This document shows, piece by piece, positions 58,101-64,000 of a stretch of DNA of 64,000 nucleotides. Position numbers and translations under genes: made by a program. The notes under the pieces were generated by a model. It did no database searches. It was not told where the DNA came from and worked only from the letters and a program-made list of their open reading frames with translations. Location of the stretch: the NCBI RefSeq assembly GCF_014529535.1, contig NC_050735.1:5219739-5283738 (forward strand), written 5' to 3'. The stretch's first letter is position 1; the number at the start of each line of letters is the position of its first letter. This stretch comes from Bradysia coprophila. Its lineage: Eukaryota; Arthropoda; Insecta; Diptera; Sciaridae.

Positions 58101-59194
58101 TTCAAACAATCTGACAAAAAAGATCTAAATATAACCTACAAAGAAACGATGTCAATTCGGTAAGGATGTAGGCGTGGTGTATTTAAGCCGTAAAACGTTT
58201 TGAAAAATGCTAAGACTATATCTTTCGCAAGCTTCAATCATGTCTTATAATATTATAATACCTGTGTGTACGGTTGTGTACACGTTACCGCAGAGAAAAT
58301 TATAGTTCTTGGTTGTATGAATCTAAATGTACATTAATTTAAAATCAGTTTTTTTCTGCTTCTTCTTCTTCTTCTTCGATATTATTAACATACAAATATC
58401 ATTTCGGTGTTATGATCGCATCGCAGAAAAAACTGGTCGGGAGTATTAAATGACTTTTTGTTTATTGACAATATAAACTCTGTCCAAATGATTCTAACAA
58501 CACCAATCATATAATATCGCATGAGTAATTATATAAGAATCTGCGCGTACATTTCCTAGAGTGGAAATTGCATTGTTTCAGTTTGTTTGCATATAATGAT
58601 GATGCAAACATAACGTAAAAATTATAAAACTCTTTTCCTACTACACCCATATATCAACACAGACGATTCGGAATTTTTAATTATGATTCGCATTCCATAT
58701 TAAGCTCTTACGGTAATTGCTAATTCAAATTGCATTTACACTTAAATTGTATATCATGGGCAATACAATTCAATTGTGTGACAAAATTGACCATAAATCA
58801 CTTCAGTAGATTGATGCATAATTAACATCTGAAAAGAGACAATAAAATTGCTTGATCGATTTACAATATACTACGCAATTGATGCGGCGAACGAGTATGG
58901 AGATTTGCATCTGTGCCAATCAGTTTGATTGGATATGGGTAACAAATGTACGAAACATTTACGGTTGTAGAACTGGACAATAGAACTTCCACTGTTATCA
59001 GAGAAAAAAAATTGTATTCTGCTCTGATGCACATACTTTACACCTCAGGAGAAGCTACCAAAATGCTCCAATGCTCTTATGTGTATACTCCCAACCTTAG
59101 TTACAAGAGATTTGATTTTAGAACTCACAGCTGGATAAACATGTGCAAGACACGTTAATTTGTCATGAAAATGAATGGGTGATACTCCGATCAG
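55163..59194. other. AT-rich non-coding region upstream of the short mustard isoform
   Basis: About 4 kb. It must hold the promoter of the 55162 start and may also be intron of longer mustard transcripts. No gene recognised; a CTTCTT microsatellite is at about 58360. Confidence 0.45.
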
Positions 59195-59502
59195 GAGCGG
59201 TATTATGGCATGACTTTTCAATATTCTGAACTCTTCTTTTCTTCTATTCCACCGTTGGTTTCGCTATTTCAAGCAAGATGTCGTTGCGATATGACAGTAT
59301 ACGAAAATAAATACATTTTTGCTCGACGGATTTTAGTCAAATATAATTATATTTGACTAAAATCCGTCGAGTAAAAATTTTAATATTTTTCTGTTTACAT
59401 TATTATTGCAGCGACATCTTACTTGAAATAGCGAAGCAAACGGTAGAAATAGAAAACGAAAAGAGTTTAGAATACCAGAAAAGTCACACCGTAATACCGT
59501 TC
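59195..59502. mobile_element. Hairpin MITE, about 308 bp
   Basis: The arms are about 145 bases with scattered mismatches. The innermost part is nearly perfect (ATTTTAGTCAAATATAATTA and its complement around 59325-59370), giving a stem with virtually no loop. The outer ends pair GAGCGGTATTATGG with CCGTAATACCGTTCC. The target duplication is unclear. Confidence 0.7.
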
Positions 59503-61009
59503 CAGACCCCTGTCTCCGTTTGACGTAAATTGAATTATTTTTTTTATTTGTTTACATTAATTTCATCAGGAAGACATTATATTCTTTTACAGCCACAAAG
59601 TCTCGTGACTTAAAAGATGAATAATTTTCTTCTTAATTTAGACAATGAAATTAGTATAAAATTATTATGTTAGCTAATTACAATGTTAATTTGCACTCAT
59701 TCTCCATTTTAAATTGCGAATTAAAATGCAGCGCGCTATTAAAGTATGTTTTACCGATTAAATAATGTGAATTAAATTAAAATGTTGTAACGACAGGACT
59801 TGTTGTTAAATAACATTGTTACCGATACTGTAGATGGTGACATTGATGTAATAGTTTTGGTCGACGTTTCTGTGTTGATAAAATGAAGGTAGGAACTACG
59901 TTGTAGTTGGAAAAGTTTAAGACTCTCAGCTCTCAGGGTCAGATCTTATTTTATAATAAGCCGAGAGAACTCAGTTCACACTCTTTACACATTTAATTTA
60001 CTCACAATGAAAAGGATTGTAAGAAATCGTTGACTAAAAGGACTCTGGTCAACAGAGATCGATGCCTTGGTGTATCTGAAAGTTAACATAAATGGAGACT
60101 CTCTCCGCTAAACAGAAAGCGTTCAGGAAGTGACAATATGAAACGTGCCTTAATGTTCTCATCAGTGTACTTTTAAATGAATAAAGGAAGTCAGTGGTGC
60201 AATGAACGATTCCACACATTGTTGTCATTCAATTTTGTCGTCTGTTTGGGAATGTCGACGAATATAAAGCCAGAAGCAACAATAAAATGAACTCAATATT
60301 TTTAATTCAAACTGAAGTAATTAATTGTTTGATCAGCTGTGACGCAAGACTTTCGTAATGAAGGCACGAGGAGCAATAAAATGTGACTTGAAACTTACGC
60401 ATGTTACGGAGCACAATATATACATCATCATTTTGACAAATAAATCAGCCGTTTATTCCAGATCGTTCAAATAAAAAATAAAAGTCTCTTCGAGAAGGTA
60501 ACAACATTTCCATGGAAATTGGAAATTAAACAGAATAATTGAATAACACATAGCGAAACACGGCTTTTCGAAAAATAAATTACTCATTGTCACACACAGC
60601 AGCTGCTATTCCATCAACAATTAATATGCATGTAAGCTTTGCGGAATCTTTTCGATTCAATCGTTGAATTTACATCTTAACGCCGTTTGGCAGACATGAT
60701 GTATTTGAATCATTGAAGAAGTCAACTAAGGAATATCAATTTAAGTTTCAATTTCAACTACGTATTGGGTGTGGTGATACACAATTCGAAGACAATGAAG
60801 TAAAAGATGTTCCGTTCAAACACTACAATAATAAAGAATGTAAGTAACAGCCGTACTGATTAGGTTCTGAAAGGTTCTAGAAAAGCGTTTTGATATATGT
60901 TCAATCCAAAAGTCCGCTTTGCACTGAAATAGTTTCATGTGGGGCTCACCAATAAGGGATATGCTGGCTCCTTCATATGTTCTTCATCAATCGCATGTGG
61001 AAATTTTTT
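59503..61009. other. AT-rich non-coding region, nothing recognised
   Basis: About 1.5 kb. One AATGAAGTAAAAGATG copy of the dispersed motif is at about 60798. No gene seen. Confidence 0.4.
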
Positions 61010-61135
61010 TTTCTTCCCGGTATCCGAGTCAAATTTCCCGGTATCTAAAATCGTAAATTTGATTTTTCCCGATTTTTTCGATTTCCCGGTATCTAAAGAA
61101 TGCAAACTTCCCGGTACCCAGGATACCGCGGATAA
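61010..61135. repeat. Clustered TTCCCGGTATC repeats
   Basis: About five copies of (T)TTCCCGGTAT/C lie at irregular 20-35 base spacing. The last is followed by GGATACCGCGG. The phrase recalls the GGATACCGG core of the arrays at 8.8-11.3 kb. Confidence 0.55.
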
Positions 61136-63816
61136 CGTGAATTTCCACACGCGTCATCAATAAGAACAGTCAATGTAGCAAGACATGGAGCGTCTGCTAA
61201 ATCAAATGATTATACAAAATAGTGGCAGATAACTAAATTTCCCCTCCTCGCGTCTTAGAGACGTTAGAACCGTAGTGCTTACACCAAGCTGATAAATAAG
61301 GAAAACTTCTTCATATGACTTCAGGAGAAACAAGGTCGATAAAGTATTTGAAACAGCAGGTAAGATATTTAGATCAAATGAAGTAATAGATTCGACAGTC
61401 GAACTTCTGATATACATGAGAAAGGTTTAACAATTAAGATGCTAACTGGAATTCTTTAAAATACTATTCAAAGTAAAGTGAATTATCCTTTCTCTTTTCT
61501 TTCAGTACCGTAGTGCAAAGTACTAAAAAATACATTCATTGAAAAAACAATGTTCTTCGGTAATGTTCAACAGAACAATCAATGTTATTGTTGTCTTAGA
61601 GAAATTCTGTTAAAATAAAGAAAAATATCGTACAATGACTCTGAAATTTCAAATGGAAAATTGAACAATCGTTGAAATCGATTTCAGTATTTGGGCTATG
61701 AAAAAGTGCTTCACGAAGTCACGATGAGATCAGGAATCTAAAAACTACAATTCACCGCTCGAAAAGACGTTGGTGGGTCAGTGAGATTCAATGTCAAAGA
61801 TAAGAATAAGAATTCAGGAAGCTGATCATTAAATTTAATTCAATTTGAACGTTGGGTTTTACAGTTTGACTGAGTATTAAAGATGTTGGGATATCAAAAT
61901 TGAAATGATTTTGAAGAAAACTTTGTACGATAAAATTGGGACGATCAAGATAATAGAACTGCAGCTGCAATTGAAACATTTTCAGAGCTTAATTAGAAAA
62001 TATTCCACCAATTTGCAAAAAAAGAGAAAATTGTTGGCTCGTTCCTCATAAATAAGTCTGCGGACGTTGCTGTTTATTTTAAGAATTTGGATGAAATTCA
62101 AAATTTTGTAATAAAAACGTGTCACGTAAATTATACAGCAAACAATTGCGACTCACACGTACACAATTTCCGTAAAAATAAAAATGTATTCACGAGACGA
62201 TATTGTCAGTTGTTTTATTAAACGACCCACCAGTCTGATTAAAAGGGAATTAAATTCCAATATTTTCAGTATGAATATTGATTAACAAATCAAATCGTAT
62301 TTTGTTATACATTCAGGTTATTTAAAAAAAAATGTTCAAACTCATCTCCAAAGGTTAAGACTTTAATATTTTAAAATATTAAAACATTTCTAAGTTGGAA
62401 TTAAATTTATTTTTCTCGTGGAAATATACTGAATCTAACGAAAAGTAGAATTAATGAGCTAGCAATACGTTGCGCACGGTTATCAGCATTTTAAATATAT
62501 AAAAAAAAACGTGATGTTGAGAGTTTTGTTTAATAATAAATTGTTATCGGCTTTGAATTTTGGTCTGAGCAATTTGTTAAACTTTAAGGTTCTGTTAGCC
62601 TGTTAAGCAAATTGCACGCTAAATTGTGATATAATTGTGTATTAATTACAAGCATCAGCACTTCGGAATTTCGTCAACTCGACGCTTTAAAGTTTTGATG
62701 AGGTTGTGTTGTCAAAATCAGACATTTTTACGTAACTGGCTTTGGTTTAACTCGATGCACTTCCATTATTAACGGGACCGTTAACAATAAATGATTCACT
62801 ATTCTGAGAAATACGAATGTTTTACTCAAGATTTAATTATTAAATACTCGTACGAAGATAGGCCGGAAAAAAGAGTAGCCCAGTTGGGGAGGCTAACCAA
62901 ATCTGGCAAACTAAAACTGCTGATAATAAAAGATCGAAAATGGAATTGGAATTGGAGGAAGAGAGTGGACTTTTTATTCAATCTCGGAGAGATGAAGACT
63001 GGATTTATGAAGGATCCCGTCCTTTTATCTTTTCTAGGTTGAACAAAGAGTACCACCGCCTTCCTTCGATAACCGCATTTGAACGGAATTTTCTGTGAGC
63101 CCGAAAGATATGAAGATCAAAAATTAAGCATAAATGGAGTCTATGGGTCATCAACGAATTGATAGATAACCAAGAAATAATTAATTCATGAAAGGAGACG
63201 AACACATTTTATTGATGTCTTTGTTTGTTAATTCTAGCTTCAACAACACACATCCACGATCGTCATTATTCAATTTTTGTTTATAAGAAATGCTAATAAG
63301 AGGATTCACTCGGTCTGTTGTCTTTCAGGTCTACAGCGACTACACCGAATTTTTTTTTCCTTCAGATAATTACTATCGTTTTCGTTCCACAAAATATTAT
63401 GTTTTACCTTCAGTGACCAATTTTATGAAGAGTAACTCTAAGCGTGCATTATGGAAACAGACAAATTATAATCATTAACTACCGATGTGCTTGTTCCACC
63501 GCGACGACTTAAAGTTATTCGAATGTCATTCGGTTGTTACCGAAAACAAAAATCGACTCAAATTATCACAAAAGAAAACAAATTTTTGTGAAAGATTTAT
63601 TTGGAAAGAATTATTAAATCAGCAACTCATCTAATAACGATTGAATTTTATAGGAAGAATGACCATGTTGAAGGTCACAATAAACAGAATCCAATCTGAC
63701 TTTCATGTTACATATAAACCATACACGGATGACAGAAAAAAAAGAGAATCGAATTGAAAAGGTACTTTTTCAATGTCATAAACTCAAACGGTGACAATAA
63801 ACAATTAAATTCTCAC
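61136..63816. other. AT-rich non-coding region, nothing recognised
   Basis: About 2.7 kb. Frames at 62791-63042 (either strand) have no recognisable domain. One AATGAAGTAATAGATT copy of the dispersed motif lies at about 61378. Confidence 0.4.
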
Positions 63817-63897
63817 CTTCGTCTTCAAATACCTCGCAACTTTCGATATCTTTGATGGTTTCGATGTAGTTAACTTCTTTTTGCTTTGTGACGACAT
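63817..63897 (-). CDS. Putative coding first exon, basic N-terminus (possible alternative mustard start)
   Basis: An ATG at 63897 opens 27 codons (MSSQSKKKLTTSKPSKISKV and seven more), very Lys/Ser-rich, ending in phase 0 at a GTGAG donor (63816). The first downstream acceptor exon of mustard (51325) is also phase 0 and on the same strand, so splicing would keep frame. The composition is unlike the AT-rich surroundings. It could instead belong to an unrelated gene beyond the window or be chance. Confidence 0.4.
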
Positions 63898-64000
63898 ATT
63901 GTCTAGTGTCATGTGGACGCTACGAATTTATTAATCTCGAGAGTTTTACAAGTTCACTTCTGGTATTCACGTTCAGCTTAAAACGTAAACAAGTCTAACT

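Noticed and set aside
62791..63056. Overlapping open frames of 76-83 codons on both strands
   Set aside because: No domain, no splice context, composition like the surrounding non-coding DNA.

Overview
The window is nuclear DNA from an insect, most probably a lower (nematoceran) fly. Coding genes have many 56-100 bp introns with GT-AG ends, AT-rich spacers and AAAATGG-type starts. The encoded proteins look dipteran (Vps2/CHMP2, mustard/OXR1 TLDc, Zwilch), and the repeats are insect-type retroelements and inverted-repeat DNA elements. The exact taxon is an inference.

Genes that could be built exon by exon with conserved reading phase are: a ~20-finger C2H2 zinc-finger protein (5009-7880, minus, 8 exons, 794 aa); CHMP2/Vps2 of ESCRT-III (16232-17092, plus, 3 exons); mitoribosomal mS38/AURKAIP1 (17264-17976, minus, 2 exons); a TP53BP1-like protein with Tudor and tandem BRCT domains (20294-28642, plus, 7 exons, 1070 aa); Zwilch of the RZZ kinetochore complex (31454-33832, plus, 8 exons, 630 aa); a peroxisomal D-aspartate/D-amino-acid oxidase ending in SKL (33920-35352, minus, 6 exons, 344 aa); and a short TLDc isoform of mustard/OXR1 (48825-55162, minus, 5 exons, 257 aa). 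CHMP2/mS38 and Zwilch/oxidase are tight convergent pairs. In the second pair the two poly(A) signals overlap.

Mobile DNA is concentrated in 1-20 kb. A BEL/Pao retrotransposon polyprotein and its 3' LTR occupy 1 to about 4.57 kb. A 5'-truncated Jockey/CR1-like LINE (8401-12670, minus) is split by two copies of one TA-flanked inverted-repeat element, inserted in opposite orientations. One of these copies itself carries a poly(A)-tailed retro-insert with a 13-bp target-site duplication. A second, different non-LTR retroelement follows at 13238-14392, with arrays of a GC-rich palindrome at 14.8-15.9 kb. MITE-like hairpins are scattered through the rest, several with readable duplications: ATATTGCT at 18.4 kb, TTTTGGACGG at 30.4 kb, TTA at 41.8 kb, TA at 44.4 kb. 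A C-terminal fragment of an agmatine-deiminase/PAD-family enzyme at 29922-30374 is a horizontal-transfer candidate.

From 35.4 to 48.8 kb and from 55.2 to 63.8 kb the sequence is AT-rich and almost free of recognisable genes. The latter stretch may be intron or promoter space of mustard, because a phase-compatible basic first exon lies at 63817-63897. I saw no CRISPR, operon, tRNA or rRNA gene, and no self-contained novel system. The most unusual items are the nested insertion stack, the insect 53BP1-like gene, the deiminase fragment and the palindrome arrays.
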